This document shows positions 15,581-24,865 of a stretch of DNA of 64,000 nt, piece after piece. Each line of letters opens with the position of its first letter. The stretch's first letter is position 1. The DNA comes from Mycobacterium paragordonae (GTDB taxonomy: Bacteria; Actinomycetota; Actinomycetes; Mycobacteriales; Mycobacteriaceae): contig NZ_CP025546.1 in the NCBI RefSeq assembly GCF_003614435.1, positions 5,456,001-5,520,000 of the forward strand, read 5' to 3'. The position numbers and the translations under genes are program-made. The notes under the pieces are model-generated. The model made no database searches. It was not told the DNA's origin and worked only from the letters and a program-made list of their open reading frames with translations.

Positions 15581-16719
15581 TGTCTGTCCGCCCGTTCGAC
15601 CAGCGGGCCGCCGGGGGCGTCGTTGGGGTTCGGCGTGTAGCGGACGTCGGGAATCATCGTCTCCGGGTCACGGCCCCAGGATTGCTCGAGTGCGCGCAGC
15701 GCTCCGGAGAAGCCCGTCCCGGTGAGGACAGCGTTGTCGACGGCACTCATGGTGAGGTCGAGCGTGAGCGACAGGTTGAAGTAGTCGCCGCGGAACGCCT
15801 TGGGCACGGAGTCGACGTCGAACGGCCGGACCAGCATCAGCTTCAGCGCCTGGACCAGATACGGTGCGGCGCGGCCGAACTCCCGCAACGGACACTGCAG
15901 CGCCACCAGGTCCTGGTGCAGGTCGCCACGCGAGGGCGACAGGTACTGGTTGGCGACCTCGCCGAGTCGCCCCACCGAGTCGACCGCATTGATCAGCAGA
16001 TTTTGCTTGTCCGCGAAATGCTTGAGCAGCGGCGGGAAATCGGTGAGAACCCGGTTGAGAACATCCGCGCGACGACCCACATAACTCAGCAGCCGGTTGC
16101 TGGAGTCGATCGCCCGCGTGATGTCGTAGCGTTGCTCGTCGAGCCGGGCGGTGAACGTGTCCAGCTTCCCGAGGAATGCCCTGAGCTCGTTGGCCCGACC
16201 ATGCACGATGTCGTAGACCTCGTTCTGCAACACTTCCACATTCGGCACGCCGCCCCCGCGCAAGATCATGGCCAGACTCGCCAGCGTCTGCTCGGTCGTC
16301 GGATACGTTGACGTGTTCTTCAGCGGGATGGTGTCTCCCGGCCGCAGCCGCTCGGAAGACGGATCGGGTGGCGCGGCCAGCTCGATGTGTTGTGAGCCCA
16401 GCAGGCTGGTCTGCCCGATCTTGGCCGTGGCGTTCCTGGGAAGTTTGACGTTCTTGTCGAGGCGAAGCGTCAGGGTCGCTACCCAGTTCTTCAATTCGAT
16501 CGCGCGCACCGTCCCGACGAACACATCGGCGACCCGGATCCGGCTGTTGGTGTTCAGGGCGAGCGTGTCGGCCATCTGCACGTAGACCGTGTAGGAGCCG
16601 GACCCGCTACCCGGACCGCCGGGCATCGGAATATTAGCTACGCCACGCCAATTCGCGCACGAGGTGAGTGCCAGGGTGGACACGACGAGGGCCAGCGCCT
16701 GGCGGATGCGGGCTTTCAT
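15574..16719 (-). CDS. mceE: MceE, lipoprotein subunit of Mce complex
   Basis: 381 aa from the ATG at 16719, which overlaps the mceD stop (ATGA). Signal peptide with lipobox 'LVVSTLALTSCAN' marks it as the Lpr/MceE lipoprotein of the complex. The MCE domain is 'YTVYVQMADTLALNTNSRIRVADVFVGTVRAIEL', with 'GQTSLLGSQHIEL' closing it. A long helical region follows. The open frame runs back to 17244, but that extension lies within mceD and is low-complexity, so it is rejected. Confidence 0.92.
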   Translation of the reverse strand: MKARIRQALALVVSTLALTSCANWRGVANIPMPGGPGSGSGSYTVYVQMADTLALNTNSRIRVADVFVGTVRAIELKNWVATLTLRLDKNVKLPRNATAKIGQTSLLGSQHIELAAPPDPSSERLRPGDTIPLKNTSTYPTTEQTLASLAMILRGGGVPNVEVLQNEVYDIVHGRANELRAFLGKLDTFTARLDEQRYDITRAIDSSNRLLSYVGRRADVLNRVLTDFPPLLKHFADKQNLLINAVDSVGRLGEVANQYLSPSRGDLHQDLVALQCPLREFGRAAPYLVQALKLMLVRPFDVDSVPKAFRGDYFNLSLTLDLTMSAVDNAVLTGTGFSGALRALEQSWGRDPETMIPDVRYTPNPNDAPGGPLVERADRQC

Positions 16720-18299
16720 GAGCCCGCTCCTGCCGCCACGGCCGCCTCCGCGGGCAACGGCGGTCCGGGCAGCGCCGGGGCCGGTGCGAGCGGGCCCGGG
16801 ATCACCCCCGGCCCGGGTGGCGGCGGCGGAATGGGCACCTGCGCCTGCAGGCCGATCGGCGGCAGTACCGGGTACTCGTCGTAGGCGTTCGGTGGGCCGG
16901 GCGGGGTCTGCAGCCCCGACTCCGGTGGCGCGATGTCCGTGCCGCCCATCAGTTCGGCCAGTGATTCGGGGGTCAGCAGGCCCGCCGTGATCGGCCCCAC
17001 CTGGGCGCCCTGCATGCCTGGCGCGACCACCCAGCCGGGCTGGGTGTTGCGGTGCGAGAAGGGGGTGTCGGGTACCCAGATCCCTGGCACCGTGGTGTCT
17101 TTGTAGCCGTTCGGCGGCTGCAACCGCGGCTCGGAGTAGGCGACCTCTTTGGGGAGCGTCTCGGCCGTGCTGAACAGGTTCAAGCCAAAGGGCAGGTAGT
17201 TGAACTTGATCGCATCGAGAACGGGCGCCAGATATTGCGCACACAACTCGGCCGAGTCTTGGTAGCCCAGTCGGCTACCGGCCTGAATCATGCTGCACAT
17301 GAACTGCATTGGGTTCGCGAAGTTGGGGATGGCCGGTATCGACATGACCGCGCCGTGGGACGGGTGGTAGATCTGGCTGAGGTTGGTCTCCAGAGTCGGC
17401 AGCACGTGCAGGGCGGTTTCCAGACCGTTCAGCGGTTCGGGTTGGACCAGCGTGGTGGTCAGGGTGGACAGGTTGCCGATGTCCTGGGCGAGCACCTCAC
17501 GGTTCTGGGTCAGGAAGGGACGCAGCGTGGCGAGCAGCCCGTCGAACTGCTGAAGGGCATCGGCGAGCGCACGATCGGAACTGGTCAGTTTGTCGGTGAA
17601 TTGGGCCAGGTTGGTGTTCAGCGCGACGAACTGCCTGTCGTCCTTGTGCAGCGCGTTGACGAACCGCGCCAGACTGCGCACCACCGCGAAGAAGTCACCC
17701 CGGCCCTGGTTCAGGGCGGTCAGCGCTCGCGACAGGCTGTCCAGCGTGGTGTTGAACTGCTTGCCCTTGCCGGCCAGCCCATCGGCGAAAGACTCGATCA
17801 CGTCGCCGAACGGGCCCTTGGGCTGTTCGGGTGTCGGACCCAGCTTGTCGATGATGTTGGCGACGCTGGCGCGCAGTTCATCCCACTCCGTCGGCACCTG
17901 GGTGCGCTCGATGGGAATCACCGCGTGGTCGGTCATCACCGGACCACCCCGATAGGGGGGCTCCAACTGAATGCTGCGGGATGCCACCAAAGTTGGGTTG
18001 ACGATCACCGCGGACGCGTTGGCGGGCACCTTGTATTTGTTGGCGTAGTGAAACGTCACCTTCATCTTGTCGCCGGCCGGTTCGATGGAGTCGATGGAAC
18101 CGACCCGCACGCCCATGATCTGGACTTTGTCACCGGAGTACAGCGCGATCGCCGTGGGCAGGTAGGCGACCACGGTGTTGTTGCTCAGCTTCTGATAAAG
18201 CTGCCAGCCGACGAATGCGGCGACCAGGCCCAGCACCACCACCACCGACGCGATGAGGTTGCGGGTCCGCATCCTGCGGTGCGCGATATTGATGCTCAA
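16716..18299 (-). CDS. mceD: MceD, mammalian-cell-entry family protein
   Basis: 527 aa with a TTG start at 18299 that overlaps the mceC stop (TTGA); an internal ATG at 18272 is the alternative. N-terminal helix 'LIASVVVVLGLVAAFVGW', then MCE domain ('YLPTAIALYSGDKVQIMGVRVGSIDSIEP', 'TLVASRSIQLEP'). A helical needle region and an extremely Pro-rich C-terminal tail ('PIPPPPPGPGVIPGPLAPAP') follow. Subunit of the hetero-hexameric Mce tunnel. Confidence 0.92.
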   Translation of the reverse strand: MSINIAHRRMRTRNLIASVVVVLGLVAAFVGWQLYQKLSNNTVVAYLPTAIALYSGDKVQIMGVRVGSIDSIEPAGDKMKVTFHYANKYKVPANASAVIVNPTLVASRSIQLEPPYRGGPVMTDHAVIPIERTQVPTEWDELRASVANIIDKLGPTPEQPKGPFGDVIESFADGLAGKGKQFNTTLDSLSRALTALNQGRGDFFAVVRSLARFVNALHKDDRQFVALNTNLAQFTDKLTSSDRALADALQQFDGLLATLRPFLTQNREVLAQDIGNLSTLTTTLVQPEPLNGLETALHVLPTLETNLSQIYHPSHGAVMSIPAIPNFANPMQFMCSMIQAGSRLGYQDSAELCAQYLAPVLDAIKFNYLPFGLNLFSTAETLPKEVAYSEPRLQPPNGYKDTTVPGIWVPDTPFSHRNTQPGWVVAPGMQGAQVGPITAGLLTPESLAELMGGTDIAPPESGLQTPPGPPNAYDEYPVLPPIGLQAQVPIPPPPPGPGVIPGPLAPAPALPGPPLPAEAAVAAGAGS

Positions 18300-19717
18300 C
18301 TCTGACCTCCCGTCGTTCCTTCGGTGCGCGCGCCCGGTGGCGCATTGGGCGGCAGCGGCACCGGTGTGCCCGGGACGTCTGGCGGCGGCTCACCGGGGCG
18401 GCCGGCGATCGGGATCCCCGGCGTCGGAGGTAGGCCGTTCGGGTTCGGCGGCGAGGTCTGTACGTCGAGCGGGGCCGGGAAGCTGCCGCCGAACGGACCC
18501 ACGTCAACGCCCGCGCAGGGCAACGGATTCCACGGGCGTGGCAACGCGTCGGCCGCCGGGGTATACGAACACGCGGTTCCTGGTGGGACGGCCGGCCCGG
18601 GGTGCTCCGGGGTGCCTTCCAGCACCTGCGGCGCGGGAGGTGGAGCGCCGTTGGGGAACCGGGTGCCGTTGGGATCGGGGAAGCGGAACGCGGGAAGGCC
18701 GGCGCTGCGCCAGAATTCCTCCGGATCCAGGCCGCGCTTCTTGAACGCGGCATCGACGAACGGCTGCAGCATCCAGAACGGCAGCAGGTTGGACAGGACG
18801 ATCTTGAAGAACGGCCCCGACGCGACGGACTCGCCCAGCCCCGCGGCGAATTGGCTTACGAACGTGAGCGTTTGAGCCAGATCGTCCTTGCGCTGTACCA
18901 GCACGTCGGTCAGGGTGTGCAGCTGCTCCAGCGCCGCGTTCAGGTTCGGGTTGTCGTTGATGAATCCCTTTATCTGTGCCGCAACACCCGAAATGTTCTG
19001 TAGCAGAGAGTCGATGGCCCGGCCGCGTTCGTTGAAAGCCACCAGCAGTGTCTTTGCGTTGACCAGCAGTCGGTTGATCTGTTCGCTGCGGTCACCGAGC
19101 ACGCTGGCTACCTGATTGGCTTGCGCGAGCAGATGTTTGATCTCGTCATCGCGTTTGCCGATAGTGTCGGAGAACCTGGCCACGCCGTCGAGGGCGGCAC
19201 TGATGTGCGGGTAGGTCTGATCGATGGTCTGGGACAGGACATTCAGCGATTGCTTGACGGTGTCGATGTTCCATCCGGTTGCGGCCCTGGTGATGTCGAA
19301 GTTCGCGTCGTAGAGCTGATAGGGCGTAGTGCTTTGGCCCAGCGGCAGCACACCTCCGGGCCGCAGGACCTTGGTTCCCCGCGGCTCGATCTCGAGTACT
19401 TTCTTACCCAGGATGGTGTCCGTCTTGATCGCCAGCCGGCTTTCGGTGCCGATTTTGTTGCCGCCGATGGAGAATTTGACCAGGACGTGGTCGCCCTCGA
19501 CCTCGATGCCCTCCACTTTTCCGACATTGACCCCGGTGATGCGCACCTTGTCGTTTTTGTTCAACTGACCCGATTCGGTGAACTGCCCGTAGAAGGCCGG
19601 GGTCGCGAACATCATCGGGACGCTGGTGAAGCTCTGGCCGACGATTACGACGAGCACCAGTACCGCGATGCCCATCAGACCGACCCGGTTGCGGTTGAAT
19701 TCGGTGAGTGTCCTCAT
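18296..19717 (-). CDS. mceC: MceC, mammalian-cell-entry family protein
   Basis: 473 aa from the ATG at 19717, which overlaps the mceB stop as ATGA; the frame extends to 19795 but without protein-like sequence. N-terminal 'MRTLTEFNRNRVGLMGIAVL' with a membrane helix, MCE domain ('FTESGQLNKNDKVRITGVNVGKVEGIEV', 'ILGKKVLEIEPRG'), helices, then a Pro/Gly-rich tail. The N-terminus MRTLxExNR is typical for MceC. Subunit of the lipid-import tunnel. Confidence 0.92.
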   Translation of the reverse strand: MRTLTEFNRNRVGLMGIAVLVLVVIVGQSFTSVPMMFATPAFYGQFTESGQLNKNDKVRITGVNVGKVEGIEVEGDHVLVKFSIGGNKIGTESRLAIKTDTILGKKVLEIEPRGTKVLRPGGVLPLGQSTTPYQLYDANFDITRAATGWNIDTVKQSLNVLSQTIDQTYPHISAALDGVARFSDTIGKRDDEIKHLLAQANQVASVLGDRSEQINRLLVNAKTLLVAFNERGRAIDSLLQNISGVAAQIKGFINDNPNLNAALEQLHTLTDVLVQRKDDLAQTLTFVSQFAAGLGESVASGPFFKIVLSNLLPFWMLQPFVDAAFKKRGLDPEEFWRSAGLPAFRFPDPNGTRFPNGAPPPAPQVLEGTPEHPGPAVPPGTACSYTPAADALPRPWNPLPCAGVDVGPFGGSFPAPLDVQTSPPNPNGLPPTPGIPIAGRPGEPPPDVPGTPVPLPPNAPPGARTEGTTGGQS

Positions 19718-20754
19718 TGGGCCGTGCACCTGCCCGTCGACTGCTTCCAGATCCGGACCGTGCGAACCGGGCCGCCGCCCTGCAGTCCGTTCCACCGGAT
19801 GGAGAGGTCGCAGAGGTAAAAGTTCACCCAGTCGCCGTACAGACCGATGCTGCGTCCGATCAGGTTCAGCGCGGTGGGGGTCTTGTGGATCAGGTCACTG
19901 AGCTGCTCGCGTTGATCGATGAGCGGCTGCTGGAAGGCCTGCAGGTAGTTGATCTCCTTGTGCAACAGCGCACGGTTGTCCGCCAGCAGTTCCGACACCG
20001 TGCCGGCGGCGTTGCTGATGTTGGCCAGTCCCGCCGCCAGCGGATCGGCGTGGTTCTCCAGACCGGTGATCAGCCTCTCGAAGTTGTCGATCGTCTCGTC
20101 GAACTCCTGGCGGTGCCGAACAGTGGTGTCCAGCACGATGTTCAGATTCTTGACCACCTCGCCGATCGCCTCGTCGCGTTCGGCGAGGTGCGAGGTGAGC
20201 TGCGCGGTCTGGTCCAGGATGTCGTTGATGGTTCCGCCCTGACCCTGGAACACGGTGATGATCGACGAGGCGATGGTGTTGACCTTGTCCGGTTCCAGGG
20301 CCTTGAACAGCGGCTTGAATCCACCAATCAGGGCGTCGAGGTCCAGGGCCGGTGACGTCCGGGACAGCGGAATCAGTCCGCCCGCTGGCAATATCTGGTC
20401 TGCTCCGTCACCCATCCCCCGCTTGAGTTCGACGAAGCGGTTGCCGAGCAGGTCGAGATAGCGGATCTGCGCGGTGGTCGACTGGTACAGCTGGATCGAG
20501 CGGTCGATGGCGAAGTCGACCCGCACCCGGTTGCCACCATCGATCAGGTTTACGGATTTGACCTTGCCGATCTCCACTCCGGAGGCGCGCACGAACTGGC
20601 CGTCTTTCAGGCCGCTGCCGTTGGCGAACTCCGCGGAATAGGTGTTGGTGCTGATGAAGCGCAGCTGCGCGAACACCACGAAGATCGATACGACGATCAG
20701 GGTCAGCACCAGCGAGACGATGCCGAGTTTGATTGCGCTGCCGGTGATTTTCAT
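19714..20754 (-). CDS. mceB: MceB, mammalian-cell-entry family protein
   Basis: 346 aa from the ATG at 20754, overlapping the mceA stop (ATGA). N-terminal MKITGSAIKLGIVSLVLTL with membrane helix. MCE domain: 'YSAEFANGSGLKDGQFVRASGVEIGKVKSVNL' and 'YLDLLGNRFVELKRG'. A helical region and a short C-terminus with two Cys ('FYLCDLSIRW', 'STGRCTAQ') follow, as usual for MceB (about 340 aa). Part of the Mce complex in the cell envelope. Confidence 0.93.
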   Translation of the reverse strand: MKITGSAIKLGIVSLVLTLIVVSIFVVFAQLRFISTNTYSAEFANGSGLKDGQFVRASGVEIGKVKSVNLIDGGNRVRVDFAIDRSIQLYQSTTAQIRYLDLLGNRFVELKRGMGDGADQILPAGGLIPLSRTSPALDLDALIGGFKPLFKALEPDKVNTIASSIITVFQGQGGTINDILDQTAQLTSHLAERDEAIGEVVKNLNIVLDTTVRHRQEFDETIDNFERLITGLENHADPLAAGLANISNAAGTVSELLADNRALLHKEINYLQAFQQPLIDQREQLSDLIHKTPTALNLIGRSIGLYGDWVNFYLCDLSIRWNGLQGGGPVRTVRIWKQSTGRCTAQ

Positions 20755-22058
20755 GGGTTGATCGTGTTGTCCCCGACTTGGCGGCCCCACACGTACTCGA
20801 GTGCGTATGGCGAACCGGTGTCCACGTGGTTGTACGGTGCGAGGCTGGCGCCGGTGTCCACCACCAGGCTCGGCGCCGGCCAGAAGTCATGGTTGATCGG
20901 CTGCCAACAGCCCGGCGCGCCGCCCGGTCCACCATGGGCGTTCACCCGCGGCAGATTCTCCGGATAGGTATAGGGATTCGGTGAACCGCCGACCAGCCCG
21001 GCCACCCCCAGGAGTCCCTGCGAGAGCACCGCGCCGGTCAGCCCGGGCAGCGTCAGGATGCCACCCAACCCCGACGTCAGTTCGGTCATGGTTTTCAGCC
21101 CGTAGCCGTTGCCGCCGCCCGTCGTCGCGTATGCCGCCGGCTCGGCGTCGCGGTAATTCCGGATGGTGCAGAAGATTTCGGGACTGTAGGTGTCGAACAG
21201 CTGGGCGGTCGGAAGCAGATCGGAGATGCCGCGCTGCAGGTAGGGCCCACCCCGGGTGAAGATGTCTGCACCGGTGTCTCCCAGGCCGGCGGCGGCCAGC
21301 AGAGCGGAATCCAGTTCGGCTTCCTGCCGGTGCAGTGTGCGCGCGGTCACGACCGCGTGGTCCAGGGCGTTGAAGAGATCCGGCGCGGCGTTGTTGTAGG
21401 TGTCGGCCAGGGCGGCGAGCTGCTGAATGTCGTGCCGCACCTGCGGCATTCGGGGGTTGATGTCGTCGAGGATGGCGTTGGCGTTGACGATCGACTGCCC
21501 GAACTTGTCGCCCAGCCCGGCCAGGGCCTGCGCGGCCGCGGACAACGTCAAGTTCAGCTTGATCGGGTCAACCTTCTCCGCTATCGCGGTGAGGGTCTCG
21601 AAAAGGGTATTGAACTCGGTGGTCACCGACCTCGCATCGATCTCCTGCTTCGATGAAATACGCTGCGCCGTAGGATTTTTCGGAGAGTTGAGGGATACGA
21701 ACTTGTTGCCGAAGACGGTGGTGGCCTTGATGTTGGCCTCCACATTGGCCGGAATCAGCCTGATGTACTCCGGATTGACTTCCATCGAGAACTTGGCCAC
21801 CGGCACGCCGTCGCGCTGGATCTCGGAGATGTTGGTGACACGGCCGATTTCGACCCCGTTGTAGGTGACCTTCGATCCCGGGTCCATCACCAGGCCGGCC
21901 CGGGGAGCCACCATGGTCAGCGGCGTCTTCGGCGTCAGCTTGCCCCGGAACTGAAACCACACGAATCCCAACACAACTGAGAAGACGACGAGGAATGCCA
22001 CCGCGGCGGTCTTGTACGGCGGGATGCGCGGTGGATTCTCTTTGACTGGGGCGGTCAT
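20751..22058 (-). CDS. mceA: MceA, mammalian-cell-entry family protein
   Basis: 435 aa. Membrane helix near residues 13-32 ('TAAVAFLVVFSVVLGFVWF'). MCE domain has 'APRAGLVMDPGSKVTYNGVEIGRVTNI' and 'VFGNKFVSLNSP'. The C-terminus 'ALEYVWGRQVGDNTINP' is the conserved MceA ending. It starts 2 bp after yrbEB and overlaps mceB by 4 bp. Which numbered mce operon this is cannot be settled from the sequence alone. Confidence 0.93.
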   Translation of the reverse strand: MTAPVKENPPRIPPYKTAAVAFLVVFSVVLGFVWFQFRGKLTPKTPLTMVAPRAGLVMDPGSKVTYNGVEIGRVTNISEIQRDGVPVAKFSMEVNPEYIRLIPANVEANIKATTVFGNKFVSLNSPKNPTAQRISSKQEIDARSVTTEFNTLFETLTAIAEKVDPIKLNLTLSAAAQALAGLGDKFGQSIVNANAILDDINPRMPQVRHDIQQLAALADTYNNAAPDLFNALDHAVVTARTLHRQEAELDSALLAAAGLGDTGADIFTRGGPYLQRGISDLLPTAQLFDTYSPEIFCTIRNYRDAEPAAYATTGGGNGYGLKTMTELTSGLGGILTLPGLTGAVLSQGLLGVAGLVGGSPNPYTYPENLPRVNAHGGPGGAPGCWQPINHDFWPAPSLVVDTGASLAPYNHVDTGSPYALEYVWGRQVGDNTINP

Positions 22059-22060
22059 GT

Positions 22061-22921
22061 CTACACGGTGAGGTTGAAGTTCGGGTTCTTGCCGTAGACC
22101 GCCATCGCGGTCAGCACAACCACGACGACGATCGTGATCAAAGACAGCCGCATCGACCGACCGACCGCCTCGCCGACCCCGACCGGCCCGCCGTGAGCGG
22201 TGTAGCCGTAGTAGGAGTGCGTGGTCATCACCACCAACGCGACGAGGATCACCTCGGCGAACGACCAGCCCACATCGTTGAGACGCAGGAACGTGTGGAA
22301 ATAGTGGTTATACGTGCCCGCGGACTGCCCGTACAAGAAAACGGTGGTGACCTGCGTGGACACGAAGGCCATGGTGATGCCCAACGCGTAGAGCGGGATG
22401 ATGACGATGAGACCCGCCACCACCCGGGTGGACGCCAGGAAGGCGATCGACCTGACACTCATCACTTCCAGCGCGTCGATCTCTTCGCTGATGCGCATGG
22501 CGCCCAGTTCGGCGGTGGCGCCGGCGCCAACCGTGGCTGCCAGCGCCTGACCGGCGGCCACCGGCGCCACGAACCGGACATTGACCATTGCGGCCAGAAA
22601 GCCGGTGAAGGCCTCGACACCGATGTTCCCCAGCGACGCGTAGCCCTGGATGGCGACCAACGAGCCCGCGGAGAGGGTGATGAACCCGACGATCGCGGCC
22701 GTGCCACCGGCCACGGCCATAGCACCGGTACCCATCCCCATCTGGGCGACCATGCGTATCAGCTCTTTGGGGTAGCGACGCAGGGCGAACGGAATCTGGG
22801 CGACCGCGGTCACCGCGAACCAGACCATCTGCCCGATCTCGAGCAACACCTTGACCGGGGCTTCGCCGTAGCGGCCGAGGTTTGCTCGGGGAAGTTTGAG
22901 ATACGTTGTGGCAGTGGCCAT
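22061..22921 (-). CDS. yrbEB: YrbEB, MlaE-like permease of Mce transporter
   Basis: 286 aa, five to six membrane helices. The MlaE signature is clear: 'GAGATAELGAMRISEEIDALEVMSVRSIAFL', with the conserved E-D-A-L-E-V loop that contacts the ATPase Mkl/MceG (encoded elsewhere). It is the second permease half and follows yrbEA after 1 bp. Inner-membrane gate for lipids delivered by MceA-F. Confidence 0.94.
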   Translation of the reverse strand: MATATTYLKLPRANLGRYGEAPVKVLLEIGQMVWFAVTAVAQIPFALRRYPKELIRMVAQMGMGTGAMAVAGGTAAIVGFITLSAGSLVAIQGYASLGNIGVEAFTGFLAAMVNVRFVAPVAAGQALAATVGAGATAELGAMRISEEIDALEVMSVRSIAFLASTRVVAGLIVIIPLYALGITMAFVSTQVTTVFLYGQSAGTYNHYFHTFLRLNDVGWSFAEVILVALVVMTTHSYYGYTAHGGPVGVGEAVGRSMRLSLITIVVVVVLTAMAVYGKNPNFNLTV

Positions 22922-22922
22922 G

Positions 22923-23723
22923 TCAGCGCCCCGTTCCGAATCTGACGCCGATTGTGGTCAGGGCCGCGTTGACCGCGAACAGGGCGATGAAACAGAGCAC
23001 AACCGTCTCGTTGACGGCCGTGCCCAGGCCTTTGGACCCGCCGCGGACGATCAACCCGCGATAACAACCGACGAGGCCGGCGATCAGCCCGAAGGTGGCC
23101 GCCTTGATGTTGGCGATCACCACTTCGGGCAGGCCGGTGAGGGCGGTCAGGGTGGAGAGATATGCACCGCTCGAGACGTTCTGCAGGTACACGCTGAACA
23201 GGTAGCCGCCGCCCAATCCGACGGCGATCACCAACCCGTTGAGCAGCACGGCGACGATCGTCGAGGCGACGACCCGGGGCAGCACCAGACGGTGGATCGG
23301 GTCGATGCCGAGCACTTCGAGGGCATCGATCTCCTCGCGGATGGTGCGCGCACCGAGGTCGGCGCAGATGGCAGTACCACCGGCGCCGGCGACGACCAGC
23401 ACCGTCACGATCGGGCCCAACTGGGTGACGGCGCCGATGCCCGCGCCGGCCCCGGAGACGTCGGCCGCACCGAACTCGGCCAGCAGGACGTTGAGGGTGA
23501 AGATGAGCAGCACGGTTTCGGGGATCGATACCGCGATGGTGGGCAGCAGCGACACCCGCATCAGGAACCAGCCGATCCAGATGAACTCGCGCCACTCGAA
23601 CGGCCGTTTCAGGGCTTTGGCGGTCAGCACGCACATTCGGAAGAACCCGCCGGCCACTTCGGTGCCCGGCCGGATCTTGTTGCCCACCCGGCCGGCCATG
23701 GTGTGTGAGGCGGTCATCGGCAT
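22923..23723 (-). CDS. yrbEA: YrbEA, MlaE-like permease of Mce transporter
   Basis: 266 aa from the ATG at 23723, which has GGGAG about 4-8 nt upstream; the frame extends to 23915 with non-protein-like sequence, so the longer version is rejected. MlaE signature: 'GAGGTAICADLGARTIREEIDALEVLGIDPIHRLVLPR'. Five to six helices. First gene of the eight-gene yrbEAB-mceABCDEF operon. A promoter with a TetR operator (site B) lies about 190 bp upstream and a second operator (site C) about 370 bp upstream. Confidence 0.94.
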   Translation of the reverse strand: MPMTASHTMAGRVGNKIRPGTEVAGGFFRMCVLTAKALKRPFEWREFIWIGWFLMRVSLLPTIAVSIPETVLLIFTLNVLLAEFGAADVSGAGAGIGAVTQLGPIVTVLVVAGAGGTAICADLGARTIREEIDALEVLGIDPIHRLVLPRVVASTIVAVLLNGLVIAVGLGGGYLFSVYLQNVSSGAYLSTLTALTGLPEVVIANIKAATFGLIAGLVGCYRGLIVRGGSKGLGTAVNETVVLCFIALFAVNAALTTIGVRFGTGR

Positions 23724-23914
23724 GGACTCCCGAAGGCGGTTGGCCGAACGGCCTTTCGGCGCTCGATTCGGCTGCTGGACATCGTATTTCGGGACACTAC
23801 GGTGTGGTGGTGAGCCGTGACGCCGTCCTGCCGGTGGACCACGTGCTTCGGCTGACCGGCAGTCCCGGTCCCCACCCGTCGGATCGATGCCGCCCGCGAT
23901 TGCGCCACCGCGCA

Positions 23915-23944
23915 ACTATGGCACTAGACCGTACGTGCAGTCAA
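23915..23944 (-). promoter_or_regulatory. Probable mce operon promoter with TetR operator (site B)
   Basis: Reverse-strand -35 TTGACT (23939-23944) and -10 CATAGT (23915-23920) are spaced 18 bp. The 18-bp palindrome AGACCGTACGTGCAGTCA (23926-23943 on +) overlaps the -35 box and spacer. The layout is the same as at site A. Confidence 0.62.
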
Positions 23945-24088
23945 CAGATTGCGAAATGTCGGTGTCGCTGCGGGATCGGGGCATCTCGATCCCGGTCGCC
24001 AGTTCGCCACGCGTACCTGGGCTGAGCAGCACATTTCGTCGAATTCCGCGATCGCCGTGTGGTTTCAGGGGGCTACGCCGCGGGACGA

Positions 24089-24106
24089 AGACTATACGTA
24101 CAGTCA
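24089..24106. promoter_or_regulatory. TetR operator (site C)
   Basis: AGACTATACGTACAGTCA, the third copy of the palindrome, lies between the tetR stop and the mce promoter, 163 bp from site B. No clear -35/-10 pair frames it; it may be an auxiliary site. Confidence 0.6.
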
Positions 24107-24173
24107 ATATCGAGCGCGTGGCGACCCAGCGGCCAATTCGCCACGCAAATCGGAAGATTCGGTGTTCAACCGG

Positions 24174-24845
24174 TCAGTTCGAGCTACCGGTCACCGCGTT
24201 GAGGCACTCGCGTACCACCGAGACGACGTCGGATGACGGACTGGCCCACTTGCTCAGACCCAGCCGGTCCAGTAAGAGTCCGCCGAGGAACACGTCCACG
24301 AAGGCGGCCCCGACTCGTTCGGGGGTTCGCGAGTCGTTGGGGTCGAACCACACCCACATCCATTCGAGCGATCCCCACAGCTGTAGTGCCGCGAGATCGA
24401 CGTCCACACTGCGGAATACACCGGAATCCACTCCGCTGCGAATCTCGTCGATGGTGAGTGCCTGCAGTTGATGGCGCAACTTGCGCACCTGCTGCATTGC
24501 CGGATCGTCCGCCAACTGAACCACCTCGCGCTGGCTTGCCACCGTCGCGTCGCGGGACATCACCTGCAGCAGTGCGGAGGTGAAAATGATTGCGGCGATG
24601 CGCTCGTGCGGGGCCCCTACCCGATCCCACACCATCCGCAACACATCGAGCTGACTGGCCAGATGGGCTTCGGTCAGCTCCCGCAGCATCTGAGCCTTGG
24701 TGCCGAAGTGGTGAACGATGGTGCCCTTCGACATGCCCAACTCATCGGCGATATCACCGATATTTGTTCTCTCATAACCACGTTCGGCGACGTAGCGGAC
24801 AAACGCGTCAAGGATCTCACTACGTCTGCCAGGTGATCTGGGCAT
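24174..24845 (-). CDS. TetR-family regulator of the mce region
   Basis: 223 aa. N-terminal helix-turn-helix 'ILDAFVRYVAERGYERTNIGDIADELGMSKGTIVHHFGTKAQML' is canonical TetR. The C-terminal ligand domain holds 'LWGSLEWMWVWFDPNDSRTPERVGAAFVDVFLGGLLLDRLGL', the pattern of lipid- or acyl-CoA-responsive TetR proteins. Start ATG at 24845 has AAAGG about 6 nt upstream. It lies upstream of yrbEA on the same strand. The four matching palindromes, one in its own promoter, make it the likely repressor of itself, the mce operon and the triple-Phd gene. Inducer unknown. Confidence 0.9.
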   Translation of the reverse strand: MPRSPGRRSEILDAFVRYVAERGYERTNIGDIADELGMSKGTIVHHFGTKAQMLRELTEAHLASQLDVLRMVWDRVGAPHERIAAIIFTSALLQVMSRDATVASQREVVQLADDPAMQQVRKLRHQLQALTIDEIRSGVDSGVFRSVDVDLAALQLWGSLEWMWVWFDPNDSRTPERVGAAFVDVFLGGLLLDRLGLSKWASPSSDVVSVVRECLNAVTGSSN

Positions 24846-24865
24846 TTAACACCTTTGGCGTAGAC

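Larger units (their letters stand above)
23724..24173. other. Regulatory gap between tetR and yrbEA, no gene seen
   Basis: 450 bp with no credible coding frame. It holds TetR-type operators B and C and one recognisable promoter, and gives the mce mRNA a leader of roughly 185 nt if site B marks its start. Confidence 0.6.

Noticed and set aside
16720..17244. N-terminal extension of MceE
   Set aside because: It lies wholly inside mceD, and the lipoprotein signal begins at the ATG at 16719, which overlaps the mceD stop.
23724..23915. N-terminal extension of YrbEA
   Set aside because: Residues upstream of the ATG at 23723 are Arg/Gly/Pro-rich without helix content, and the GGGAG ribosome site fits 23723.
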